Assembly: GCF_036231945.1 (NCBI RefSeq) | Contig: NZ_CP109599.1 | Location: forward strand, 372,001 to 436,000 | Direction of reading: 5' to 3' | Source of the DNA: Streptomyces sp. NBC_01429 | GTDB lineage: Bacteria; Actinomycetota; Actinomycetes; Streptomycetales; Streptomycetaceae | DNA length: 64,000 bases | Part shown: in pieces, positions 34,327 to 42,767 of the stretch | Layout: each line of letters begins with the position of its first letter | Numbering within the stretch: position 1 is the first letter of the stretch | Notes under the pieces: generated by a model | The model's input: the letters and a program-made list of their open reading frames with translations, nothing else | Told to the model about the DNA's origin: nothing | Databases searched by the model: none | Made by a program: the position numbers and the translations under genes

Positions 34327-35541
34327 ATGACTGCTGATCCGACCCCCGATTTCCCGTTCGACCGCGAGACCCCTCTGGAGCCCCCGCGGCAATGGGCCGA
34401 ACTGCGCGAGCAGTGCCCCGTGGCCCACGTACGGCTGCCGAGCGGGGACCAGGCCACCCTGCTGACCCGCTACGAGAGCGTCCGGGCGGTCCTGGCGGAC
34501 CCCCGGTTCGGGCGTTCGGGAGAAGGCGCGGCCCGGATCTCCACCACCGACGACGGCGGCCTCTTCAACCGCGACCGCGGCAGCGGCGACATCCCCACGC
34601 AGGGCGCCGGGCACCAGCAGTGGCGACGGCTGCTGAGCCGCTGGTTCACGGCCCGGAAGGTCCAGGAGTGGCAGCCCAGGGTCCAGGCCATGGCCGACGA
34701 CCTGGTGGACGGTCTGATCGCGGGCGGATCCCCGGCGAACCTCTCGGCCGGTCTGGGCTTTCCGCTGCCGGTGCGCGTCATCTGCGCCCTGGTCGGAGCG
34801 CCGGACAAGGACCAGGACAAGTTCGGCCACTGGTCGACCGTCATGCTCACGCTCACGCGCTACAGCCAGGCCGAGGTCGATGAGGCGTACCGGGACTTCG
34901 ACAGCTATGTCTCCGACCTCGTGGAGCGGCGCCGGACGGATCCGGGCGACGATCTGCTGAGCGATCTGATCAAGGTCACCGACAGCGGCGACGGCCGGCT
35001 CAGCACCGCCCAGCTGGTCACCACCGTCCGGGGGATTCTGCTCGCCGGACACGAGACCACCTCGAACATGATCTCGATCATGGTCGCGATGCTGCTCTCC
35101 GAGCGGGACCGGTTCGAGGCCGTGACCGCCGATCCGGCGCTCATCCCGAACACGGTCGAGGAAGTCCTCCGCCTGGACACCACGCTGGCGGTCATCGGTG
35201 TTCCCCGGTTCGTCACGGAGAACATCGAGCTGGACGGGGTGACGGTGCCGGCGGGGACGACGGTGCTTCCCAGCACACCGGCCGCCAACCGGGATCCGCG
35301 CACCTTCCCCGACCCGGACCGCTTCGACCTGGAGCGGGAGAACAGCAACCGGCATCTGACCTTCGGTACCGGGGCGCACTTCTGCGTCGGCCAGCCACTG
35401 GCCCGGATGGAACTCCAGGTCGTCCTCTCCACGCTCGCCCGTCGGCTGCCGACGCTCCGGCTGCGGGACTCGGCCGACGACCTCAAGCTCCGTACCGGCG
35501 GCATGTCCGGCGGCCTCCAGGACATCTGGGTCACCTGGTAA
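34327..35541 (+). CDS. Cytochrome P450 (CYP105/107-like bacterial class)
   Basis: A 404-aa soluble P450. I-helix oxygen-binding motif AGHETTSN, K-helix EEVLR, and haem ligand loop FGTGAHFCVGQPLAR are all intact. The ATG at 34327 is chosen for its GGAGG 6 nt upstream (GCGGAGGCACG); the ATG at 34312 lacks a site. A 3Fe-4S ferredoxin gene follows 51 nt downstream and is its likely electron donor; no reductase is adjacent, but one is encoded at 58102-59307. Two palindromes in the promoter suggest repression. The substrate is unknown. Confidence 0.95.
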   Translation: MTADPTPDFPFDRETPLEPPRQWAELREQCPVAHVRLPSGDQATLLTRYESVRAVLADPRFGRSGEGAARISTTDDGGLFNRDRGSGDIPTQGAGHQQWRRLLSRWFTARKVQEWQPRVQAMADDLVDGLIAGGSPANLSAGLGFPLPVRVICALVGAPDKDQDKFGHWSTVMLTLTRYSQAEVDEAYRDFDSYVSDLVERRRTDPGDDLLSDLIKVTDSGDGRLSTAQLVTTVRGILLAGHETTSNMISIMVAMLLSERDRFEAVTADPALIPNTVEEVLRLDTTLAVIGVPRFVTENIELDGVTVPAGTTVLPSTPAANRDPRTFPDPDRFDLERENSNRHLTFGTGAHFCVGQPLARMELQVVLSTLARRLPTLRLRDSADDLKLRTGGMSGGLQDIWVTW

Positions 35542-35592
35542 CGCCCCGCCCGTCGGCTCAATCCGTCCGGACAAGGAGAACACGGAGCGCAG

Positions 35593-35787
35593 ATGAAGAT
35601 CACCGTGGAGGAAGACCTCTGCTGCGGCAGCGGACTGTGCGTGGTCAAGGCCGACCAGGTCTTCGACCAGCGGGACGAGGACGGAGTCGTCGTCGTACTG
35701 AACGACAACCCGCCGGAGGAGCAGTACGCCGGGGTGCGCGACGCGGCCGCGGTGTGCCCCACCGCGGCCATCCACCTCACGGAGTGA
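35593..35787 (+). CDS. 3Fe-4S/4Fe-4S ferredoxin (P450 partner)
   Basis: A 64-aa ferredoxin of the Streptomyces SuaB/Fdx type. Cluster ligands are in EDLCCGSGLC and near the C-terminus in AAVCPTAAI; the position that would give a fourth ligand is not Cys in the usual spacing, so a 3Fe-4S cluster is expected. It is co-transcribed with the upstream P450. It is very similar to the ferredoxin at 57911 (both share VFDQRDEDG), and the single ferredoxin reductase in the window may serve both. A strong hairpin follows. Confidence 0.93.
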   Translation: MKITVEEDLCCGSGLCVVKADQVFDQRDEDGVVVVLNDNPPEEQYAGVRDAAAVCPTAAIHLTE

Positions 35788-35843
35788 CCGGAGCCGGGAG
35801 CCGGTGACCCGTGCGCGTCGCGGCCGCGCCCGGCGTGCACGCC

Positions 35844-35879
35844 GTACGGGGGCCGCCCCGGTCGGGGCGGCCCCCGTAC
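35844..35879. terminator. 16-bp perfect hairpin terminator
   Basis: Arms 35844-35859 and 35864-35879 pair perfectly around a GGTC loop, 57 nt after the ferredoxin stop codon and 20 nt before the convergent SDR remnant. It would terminate from either side. Confidence 0.85.
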
Positions 35880-35898
35880 GTACGACGTGACGGAGCGG

Positions 35899-36111
35899 TC
35901 AGGCGGTCGGCGCGGCGTTCCAGCGCCGCGCGGCGATCGCTCCGCCGTCCACCAGCAGGTCATTGCCCGTGATGAAGGCGGAGTCCGGTCCGGCCAGGAA
36001 CGCCGCCGCGCTCACGATGTCCTCCGGAGTACCCAGCCTGCGGGCCCCGGACAGGTCCACCATGGACCGGATGTGCGCGCCCGCCGGCCCGTTCAGCTCC
36101 TCCGCTCCCAC
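35899..36111 (-). pseudogene. SDR C-terminal fragment
   Basis: About 70 codons of a short-chain dehydrogenase C-terminus: SGARRLGTPEDIVSAAAFLA, then SAFITGNDLLVDGGAI, the usual end of a FabG-like protein. The Rossmann and catalytic parts are missing here; a matching SDR piece containing the catalytic Ser-Tyr-Lys lies 1 kb away at 37110-37597 on the same strand, with the TetR gene between. Either one SDR gene was split by an insertion/deletion, or two relics remain. Confidence 0.7.
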
Positions 36112-36193
36112 CGCTCACCCAAATGATTCAATCACTCGATTTAAGCGCGCGAAAGCCGCAAAGACAAGTCGGCAAATATACCCGTGCTAAATT

Positions 36194-36222
36194 AACCGCA
36201 CACCGCAAAGCGGTTGACTTAA
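36194..36222. promoter_or_regulatory. Inverted repeat and TTGACTTAA element before TetR gene
   Basis: AACCGC (36194-36199) pairs with GCGGTT (36210-36215), which runs into TTGACTTAA (36214-36222). The TTGACT core matches the palindrome in front of the P450 gene. This A/T-rich 265-bp gap holds no gene; the element is a candidate autoregulatory operator. Confidence 0.4.
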
Positions 36223-36376
36223 CTGTGCCGCGATGTGTGGGAGCTCCACCGGCACCGCCGCCCGAAGGGTCGCTTCGTCCGCACCTTCCACCGTGGCCGT
36301 CTCCGTGGTCCGACGCGCGGGCCCGCGCGGGAAGACCGTTCCGCCCCGCGTTCCGGCATGTGATATCTCAAGGTCC

Positions 36377-37030
36377 ATGGAACCGAGAAAGCCAGCGGGG
36401 GGCGTACGACTGCCCACACCGGACATGCTGCTGCACACGGCGGAGTGCCTGTTCGCCGAGAACGGCATAGCGACGGTCTCGAACCGCCGTGTGGCCGAGG
36501 TGGCCGGAGCGGCCAACAACTCGGCCGTCAACTACCACTACGGGAGCAAGACCGGTCTTCTGCTCGCCATTGTCCGCAAGCACAACGCCGATCTGGAGGC
36601 GATCAGGCTCCGCATGCTGGCCGAGGTGGAGGGCTCGGACAACCCCCGCGACTACATCGCCTGCATGGTGCTCCCCATGATCGAGCACCTCCAGCGGCTC
36701 GGGCGGCCCACCTGGTACGCGCGCTTCAGCCTCCAGGCGATGACCGATCCGGCCTTCCTCGCGGACTTCACCCGCGAGGTGTCCGACACACCGTCCAACC
36801 AGCAGAGCTGGGCGAAGCTCACAGCCCTCTTCGACCGTACGGACCTCGCCACCCTCGGGCACCGGAGCCGGCTGGTCGCATTGGTCGTCTGCCACGCCTG
36901 CGCCGACTTCGAGCGTGAACTGGCGCAGGGCAGGACGCGCCCCGGCGGCAGTTGGGACGCCGTGGGCCGCTTTCTGGTCGACGCGGTCACCGGCATGCTC
37001 ACGGCCCCGAGCACGCGCCCGCCGGCCTGA
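36377..37030 (+). CDS. TetR/AcrR-family transcriptional regulator
   Basis: A 217-aa repressor. The N-terminal helix-turn-helix is typical: LHTAECLFAENGIATVSNRR, VAEVAGAANNSAVNYHYGSK, GLLLAIVRKH. The ligand domain has the FTREVSDTPSNQQSW region. The start ATG 36377 has only a weak AAGG site, but the HTH begins at residue 15, as expected. It sits alone between two SDR pieces. Shared TTGACT/AGTCAA elements in its own leader and before the P450 suggest it controls that P450/ferredoxin pair; this is inference from motif similarity. Confidence 0.92.
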   Translation: MEPRKPAGGVRLPTPDMLLHTAECLFAENGIATVSNRRVAEVAGAANNSAVNYHYGSKTGLLLAIVRKHNADLEAIRLRMLAEVEGSDNPRDYIACMVLPMIEHLQRLGRPTWYARFSLQAMTDPAFLADFTREVSDTPSNQQSWAKLTALFDRTDLATLGHRSRLVALVVCHACADFERELAQGRTRPGGSWDAVGRFLVDAVTGMLTAPSTRPPA

Positions 37031-37109
37031 CCCCGCGCGGCGGGCCCGCGGGCCGGGCAGCCGGAACCGGACCGGCCCGCTCAGGCCGGGCGTTGCCCGC
37101 GGCCTGCTC

Positions 37110-37597
37110 GGATCGCCGACCACCCGTTTGTCGACCGGCAGGACCGCGATGGACTTGGCGAGTCCCAGGACGCCGTGCTTGGCAGCGGTGTAAGCGGTGC
37201 CGGCCGTGCTGCCGCGCAGGCTCGCCTCGGAGGCGGTGTTGACGATCGCGCCCTTGCCGGCGGCGACCATATGGGGCAGGACAGCCCGGGTGAGCAGGAA
37301 CGGCGCGGTCAGATTGACGCGGACGACCCGCTCCCACTCCGTGTCGGAGACATCGGCCGCCGCGGACATCCGGTCCATGATTCCGGCGTTGTTGACCAGG
37401 ACGTCGATTCCGCCGAAGGTACGTACGGCGTTGTCGACCAGTTCGTCCACCACGCTCCGGTAGCTGAGACCGCCGCTCACGGTCACCGCCGTGCCACCGG
37501 TGGCGGTGATCTTCCCGGCCATGGCCTCGGCCGTGGCCGCGTTGATGTCGGCGATGACCACCTTGGCGTCTTCCCCGGCGAACCGTAGCGCCGCCGG
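37110..37597 (-). pseudogene. SDR central fragment (no N- or C-terminus)
   Basis: The frame encodes most of an SDR: ALRFAGEDAKVVIADI, GGIDVLVNNAGIMDRM, VRVNLTAPFLLTRAVLPHMV, then the catalytic Ser and YTAAK. The TGxxxGIG cofactor loop is missing upstream (sequence changes at about 37598) and homology stops after GLAKSIAV at about 37140. It fits as the middle of the SDR whose C-terminus lies at 35899-36111. Confidence 0.65.
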
Positions 37598-38049
37598 GCG
37601 GGGACACCGACGCCGACATCGGCGGCGGACCGGTCGCACTCGCCCTGATGAGAGACCAGTTGAGCGATATCGCGCTGACCAACGACGACGCGCGCGTGGA
37701 CGACCTCCCAGCACGCGTCGGTTTCACCTCCGAGAACGCCGCCACCGGCCTGCGCGTCGTGCTGGACGGAGGCCACTCCGCTCTGCCTCGCGAGGACGAA
37801 GCCTGGGTCCGCCACCACGGTACGGGTCCGGGCGCCTCCCGTATCAAGGCCGTGTCCAGCGTATTTACAACGTTATAGGGAGGGAGTACGAAGGTTGCGG
37901 ACGATTCCCAGGACGAGCCGACCGGGACGCATCGGCGGGACCAGCAGTGCGTGAGCGCGCCGGAGCCGGCGCGGTCCGGTCGGAAGTGTGCAGCGCCACG
38001 TCACCCCGTGAGCCCCCCATGCACGCCCGCTTCAGGAAGGACGCCTCCC
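37598..38049. other. Gap with degraded coding-like sequence
   Basis: A + strand frame from about 37604 to 37878 (including an ATG at 37648) reads LPARVGFTSENAATGLRV, faintly like the second helix-turn-helix of an AraC-type regulator, but with no supporting domain, and ends in an A/T-rich segment near 37870. No functional gene is supported. The promoter for the exported protein at 38050 should lie in the last 170 bp. Confidence 0.35.
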
Positions 38050-40746
38050 ATGGCTTCCCAGGAGCACGACCCGGCATCGGACGGCCCCGCACCCGGCCCC
38101 GTCCACGCCCCCGTTCCCGTTCCCGCCCCCGCTCCCGCGCCCACTCCCGTCTTCACCACCTCGCTGTCCCGTCGTGATCTGCTGCGCCGGGGTGGTGCCG
38201 CGTCAGCGGCCGCGGCGGCGGCCATGTGGCTGCCGTCGGTGGCGTACGCCGCCGCGGCCCCCCGTACGACGGCCGCCGCCGCGCCGCCACTGGCCGAACC
38301 GTCGGCCGGGACGTTCCGTCCGATACGTCCTCCGGCCACCCCGCTGATCGTCCGGTCGCCGTACCTGTCGACCTGGCAGGCGGCCGACACCCTCACCGGC
38401 ACCTGGCCGAGTTTCTGGAACGGCCACACCACGGCCCTCTGCGGAATCGCCCGGGTCGATGGCATCGCGTACGTCTTCGCCGGTTCGCCGGCCCTGCCGG
38501 GCGGGCCGGCCCTCGGCGTGATGACGCAGACGTCGCTGGAGGTGACGGCGACCCGCTCGGTCTACACGCTGACCGGTGGGGGCGTCACACTGACGGTCAC
38601 GTTCCTCTCGCCGGTGGACCCGGGCAACCCCCGCCGTCAGTGTGTGCCCTTCGGGTACATGACCGTCCGGGCGGCCAGTGACGACAACGTTGTCCACACG
38701 GTGGAGCTGCACGTCGACACTTCGGGTGAGTGGGTGCACGGCGATGTGAACACACCGATCACCTGGGCCGGGCAGCGGACCGCCACCATGACCGTGCTCT
38801 CCTGCACCCCCGCGAGCCCCGGCGCGCTCCAGGAGAACGGCGACCAGGCGAGTGGGGGCAGCCTGGTCCTGGCCGCGCCCACCGGCGGCGGGCTGACCTG
38901 GCGGATCGGCCAGGACACGGTGGTGCGGGCGGCGTCGGCGGCGCAGGGCGCGCTGGACAACACCTCCGACACCGCCCAGCCGCGCGCGATCAAGGACCGG
39001 TGGCCGGTGCTGGCCCTCAGCAAGAGCCTTGGCTCCGTCGGCCCCGGTGCCCCCTCCGAGCCGTTCACCGTCTCCATCGGTCACGTACGCACCCCGGCGG
39101 TCAGCTATCTCACCGCGCCGCTGGCGCCGTGGTGGACACACTACTGGGGCTCCTGGACCGACATGGTGGACTGGTTCAACAGCGACTACCCGGCGGCGCT
39201 GGCCGCCGCGACCGCGCTGGACAAGCAGGTGCACGACGACGCTTCGGCCGCCGCGGGCGGCGGGAGCACCGGCGAACACTACGCGGCGGTCTGCGCGCTG
39301 GCGGTGCGTCAGGCGCTCGCGGGCACCGAACTGGTCGACCGGAACGGCTCGCCGTGGGCGTTCCTCAAGGAGATCTCCTCCAACGGGAACATGTCCACGG
39401 TGGACGTCATCTACCCCGCGTCCCCGGCGTATCTGTACCTGAGCCCGGAGTATCTGCGGCTGCTGCTGGAGCCCGTGCTGGACTACGCGGAGAACGGCGG
39501 CTGGCCGAAGGAGTTCTGCGAGCACGACCTCGGCACCCACTACCCCAACGCGACCGGGCACAACGACGGCGACGAGGAGAGCATGGAGGTCGAGGAGTCG
39601 GCCAACATGCTGATCATGTCGGCCGCCCTGGTGCAGCGGCTGCCCGCGGCCGACGCGACCTCGTTCGCCACCAGGCACTACCGGATCCTGCGCCAGTGGG
39701 CCGAGTATCTGGTGGGCCACGCGCTCGACCCCGGATACCAGAACCAGACCGACGACTTCACCGGATTCATCGCGCACAGCGCCAACCTCGCGCTCAAGGG
39801 CATCATCGGCATCGGCGCGATGGGCGTACTCGCCGGAACCACCGGCAACACCTCGGACGCCGCCCGCTACCGCTCGCTGTCCCGCGGCTACATCAGCCAG
39901 TGGGTCACCCTCGCCGAGGACTCCTCCGGCGAGCACCTCAAGCTCGCCTACGACCAGGACGGCACCTGGAGCCTGAAGTACAACGGGTTCGCCGACCGGC
40001 TGCTGGGACTGGACCTGGTGCCGGTCGGCGTGGCCGCCCGCGAGGCTGACTGGTACCGGGCGAAGGCGGGTCCGCACGGCGTGATTCTCGACCCCCGCAA
40101 CCAGTACACCAAGGGCGACTGGGAGATGTGGACCGCCGGCTGGCTCGCCGACCGGCCGGCCGTACGCGACACCCTCGTCGAGGGTGTCTACGGCTTCGCC
40201 GACTCCACTCCGCAGCGCGTACCGTTCACCGACTGGTACATGGTCGCCGACGCCACCCAGCGCGGCTTCCAGGCGCGGCCCGTGATCGGCGGCATGCTCG
40301 CGCTCGTCGTGCGTCCCACCGCCTCCGCCACCGTCTGGCGGCGCATCCGGAACCAGCGGTCGGGCAAGCTCCTCGCGGTGTCAGGGATGTCGCTCGCCGA
40401 CTCCGCCGAAGTGACCCAGTGGGAGGACAACGGCACCGCCGACCATCTGTGGACGGTGGTCGACAACGGCGACGGGACCGTACGCATCGTCAACCGCAAC
40501 AGCGGCAAGGCGCTCGCGGTGCACCGACAGAGCCTGGACGACGGGGCCCATGTCCAGCAGTACCAGGACAACGGCACCCCCGACCACCTGTGGCGGATCG
40601 CCGAAGCGGGCGGTGGCTGGTCGAAGATCGTGAACGTACGCAGCGGCAAGGTGCTGGCCGTCGACGGGCGGTCCCAGGCCGACGGCGCGCAGATCACCCA
40701 GTGGACGGACAACGGGACGCCCGACCACCTGTGGCGGCTGATATGA
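38050..40746 (+). CDS. Tat-exported glutaminase-like protein with ricin lectin domain
   Basis: An 898-aa exported protein. A Pro-rich cytoplasmic lead is followed by a Tat signal (SRRDLLRRGGAASAAAAAA) at about residues 38-75. The body resembles the GtaA/DUF4965-DUF5127 glutaminase-like family: TWPSFWNGHTTALCG, APWWTHYWGSWTDM, EFCEHDLGTHYPNATGHN, EESANMLIM and YNGFADRLLGLDL, an (alpha/alpha)6-type catalytic half. The C-terminal 140 residues form a ricin B-type trefoil with three NGTxDHLW repeats for carbohydrate binding. The start ATG has AAGGA upstream. It overlaps the next gene by ATGA, so both are translationally coupled. Its real substrate (glutamine, or a glycan) is uncertain. Confidence 0.85.
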   Translation: MASQEHDPASDGPAPGPVHAPVPVPAPAPAPTPVFTTSLSRRDLLRRGGAASAAAAAAMWLPSVAYAAAAPRTTAAAAPPLAEPSAGTFRPIRPPATPLIVRSPYLSTWQAADTLTGTWPSFWNGHTTALCGIARVDGIAYVFAGSPALPGGPALGVMTQTSLEVTATRSVYTLTGGGVTLTVTFLSPVDPGNPRRQCVPFGYMTVRAASDDNVVHTVELHVDTSGEWVHGDVNTPITWAGQRTATMTVLSCTPASPGALQENGDQASGGSLVLAAPTGGGLTWRIGQDTVVRAASAAQGALDNTSDTAQPRAIKDRWPVLALSKSLGSVGPGAPSEPFTVSIGHVRTPAVSYLTAPLAPWWTHYWGSWTDMVDWFNSDYPAALAAATALDKQVHDDASAAAGGGSTGEHYAAVCALAVRQALAGTELVDRNGSPWAFLKEISSNGNMSTVDVIYPASPAYLYLSPEYLRLLLEPVLDYAENGGWPKEFCEHDLGTHYPNATGHNDGDEESMEVEESANMLIMSAALVQRLPAADATSFATRHYRILRQWAEYLVGHALDPGYQNQTDDFTGFIAHSANLALKGIIGIGAMGVLAGTTGNTSDAARYRSLSRGYISQWVTLAEDSSGEHLKLAYDQDGTWSLKYNGFADRLLGLDLVPVGVAAREADWYRAKAGPHGVILDPRNQYTKGDWEMWTAGWLADRPAVRDTLVEGVYGFADSTPQRVPFTDWYMVADATQRGFQARPVIGGMLALVVRPTASATVWRRIRNQRSGKLLAVSGMSLADSAEVTQWEDNGTADHLWTVVDNGDGTVRIVNRNSGKALAVHRQSLDDGAHVQQYQDNGTPDHLWRIAEAGGGWSKIVNVRSGKVLAVDGRSQADGAQITQWTDNGTPDHLWRLI

Positions 40747-42692
40747 GAGGTGTCTCCGGCGTGCGAAGTGTCCGTGGTACGAGACGTGTTCCCGGTGCGG
40801 CACATGCCCGTGTGGTGCGAGGCGTCCGTGGGGTGAGGCGCCTCCTGGTCTCCGGGCCGCTGCTCGCCGTCGCCCTGGTCATGACGGTGTCGGCCGGGGT
40901 ACCGGCCCAGGCCGATCCCGGCCCCCGACCTGCCGCGGCCGAAGCGGCCGTGGTGTGCTCCCTGTCCTGCGACCGGCTGGACCCCTCGCTGGCCCAGCGG
41001 GAGAGTTTCCCCGTACCGGACGAGGACATCAACGGGCGGCGGCTGCGCCTGCACGTCTCCGACCCCGACAGCATGGCGTGGGCCAGCGTCGACGACGGGC
41101 TGAGCGGGGATTCGGTCTGGCTGGACCGGTCCTGGGACGCGGGTGTCACCTGGGAACCGCTGCTGGGCAGAGCGAGCATCCCCGGCACCTGGACCGGCAC
41201 CAGAACGCTGATGTACAACCTCACCGATCCCCGTCACCACAAGCGCGGTTGGCTCCGCGCGTGCGGCGACGCGGGCACGGTGGGCTGTACGAACTGGGTC
41301 CACCCGACGGTGTGCGACACACTCTGCGACGGTACGGACGCCGGCCGGGCGGCCGGTGACGACCAGCCGGTGCCGTCGGCCACCCTCTACGGCCGCGTCA
41401 TCAGGCTGCACGTGGACCAGCGCAACTCCATGGCCTGGGGCAGTGTCGAAAGCGGCGGACCGGGTGACGAGATCTGGCTCGACCGGTCCTGGGACGAGGG
41501 GGCCACCTGGCCGGACGGCTCCTCGCTCGGCCGCACCGCCGTGCCGGGTGGCGCCACCACGACCCGTACGGCCATGTTCGCCACCCGCGACCCGCGCGGT
41601 CTGCTCTACGGCGGCGCGGTCCGCGCCTGCGGCCGGGAGGCCACTCACCAGGAGGGCGGCTGCACAGCGTGGGTACGCCCGGTACCGTCCAGGCCGCGCG
41701 CGGCGGCGGATGCCCTGATGGCGTCGTACGACCCCGACCAGGGCTGGTGGCACAGCAGTTGGTGGAACTCGGCGGCCACGCTCACCGCTCTCATCGACTT
41801 CGCCCGACGCACCGGCACGCACGACTACGACTGGGTCGTCGCGCGTACCTTCGACCGCAACAAAGGGGTCTTCGCCGCCGGCGAGCGGTCGTCGGACCCG
41901 GTCGAGGGACACTTCATCAGCCGGTCCATCGACGACACCGCCTGGTGGGGCATGGCCTGGGTGACGGCGTACGACTACACGCACGACCCCCGGTACCTGA
42001 CGGAAGCCACCACGATCGCCGAGTACCTCCGCCAGTACTGGGACACCGGCACCTGCGGCGGCGGCATGTGGTGGGACCGCGAACGTACCTACAAAAACTC
42101 GGTGACCACCGGACTGTATCTCTCGCTGACCGCGTCGCTGCACCGGCGCGTCGCCGACGACACGGTGTGGGGCGGGCGGGCCGCGGAGGCCGGGAAGTGG
42201 TTCCTGTCCAGCGGGCTGATCGACTCGTCCGGCCTGGTGAACGACGGGCTGACCGGGGACTGCCGCAACAACGGCCAGACCGTGTGGAGTTACAACCAGG
42301 GGTTGGCCATCGGCGGCCTGACCGAGCTGTGGCGGGGCACCGGTGACGCCACCGTGCTGGACGCCGCGCGGCGGCTGGCCGACTCCGCGCTGGCCAGTAC
42401 GCGGCTGACGGTGGGCGGGGTGCTCACCGAGAGCTGCGATGTCGGGCAGCGCGCCTGCGACGACAACCAGAAGCAGTTCAAGGGGGTCTTCATGCGGAAC
42501 CTGGACAGCCTCCGGCAGGCCGCCGACTCCGCGGCGTACCGGCAATTCGTCCGGAAACAGGCCGACTCGGTGTGGGCGGCCGACCGCGACGGCCTCAACA
42601 GGCTCGGCCAGCGCTGGGCGGGCGGCGACCCGAACCAGACGGACTGGCGTACGCAGTCCAGCGCCCTGGCCGCCTTGACGGCAGCGGAGTAG
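40743..42692 (+). CDS. Secreted GH76-type glycoside hydrolase
   Basis: A 649-aa exported protein starting at ATG 40743 (4-nt overlap with the preceding stop). A signal segment (RRLLVSGPLLAVALVMTVSA) follows an Arg/Val/Gly-rich head. Residues about 85-310 hold two copies of an approximately 100-residue repeat sharing RLHV, SMAW, WLDRSWD and RACG, unlike a known enzyme domain and probably a binding module. The C-terminal half is a GH76 alpha-1,6-mannanase-like (alpha/alpha)6 barrel, with the paired catalytic Asp in SIDDTAWWGMAW and GGGMWWDRERTYKNSVTTGL. It likely degrades alpha-mannan-type glycans with the upstream lectin-bearing protein. Confidence 0.85.
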   Translation: MRGVSGVRSVRGTRRVPGAAHARVVRGVRGVRRLLVSGPLLAVALVMTVSAGVPAQADPGPRPAAAEAAVVCSLSCDRLDPSLAQRESFPVPDEDINGRRLRLHVSDPDSMAWASVDDGLSGDSVWLDRSWDAGVTWEPLLGRASIPGTWTGTRTLMYNLTDPRHHKRGWLRACGDAGTVGCTNWVHPTVCDTLCDGTDAGRAAGDDQPVPSATLYGRVIRLHVDQRNSMAWGSVESGGPGDEIWLDRSWDEGATWPDGSSLGRTAVPGGATTTRTAMFATRDPRGLLYGGAVRACGREATHQEGGCTAWVRPVPSRPRAAADALMASYDPDQGWWHSSWWNSAATLTALIDFARRTGTHDYDWVVARTFDRNKGVFAAGERSSDPVEGHFISRSIDDTAWWGMAWVTAYDYTHDPRYLTEATTIAEYLRQYWDTGTCGGGMWWDRERTYKNSVTTGLYLSLTASLHRRVADDTVWGGRAAEAGKWFLSSGLIDSSGLVNDGLTGDCRNNGQTVWSYNQGLAIGGLTELWRGTGDATVLDAARRLADSALASTRLTVGGVLTESCDVGQRACDDNQKQFKGVFMRNLDSLRQAADSAAYRQFVRKQADSVWAADRDGLNRLGQRWAGGDPNQTDWRTQSSALAALTAAE

Positions 42693-42767
42693 CGGCCCGC
42701 GCGAGCGGTGGGCGCCATGCCCGGCCCACGTCACGGCCGACCGGCCGGGGGCGTGTGCCGGGCACGG

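Noticed and set aside
36112..37109. Insertion sequence splitting the SDR gene
   Set aside because: No transposase or terminal inverted repeats are visible; the intervening DNA is the TetR gene and its promoter.
37648..37878. AraC-type regulator gene
   Set aside because: Only one short stretch (LPARVGFTSEN) hints at an AraC helix; there is no ribosome site, no second helix-turn-helix and the rest is low similarity.
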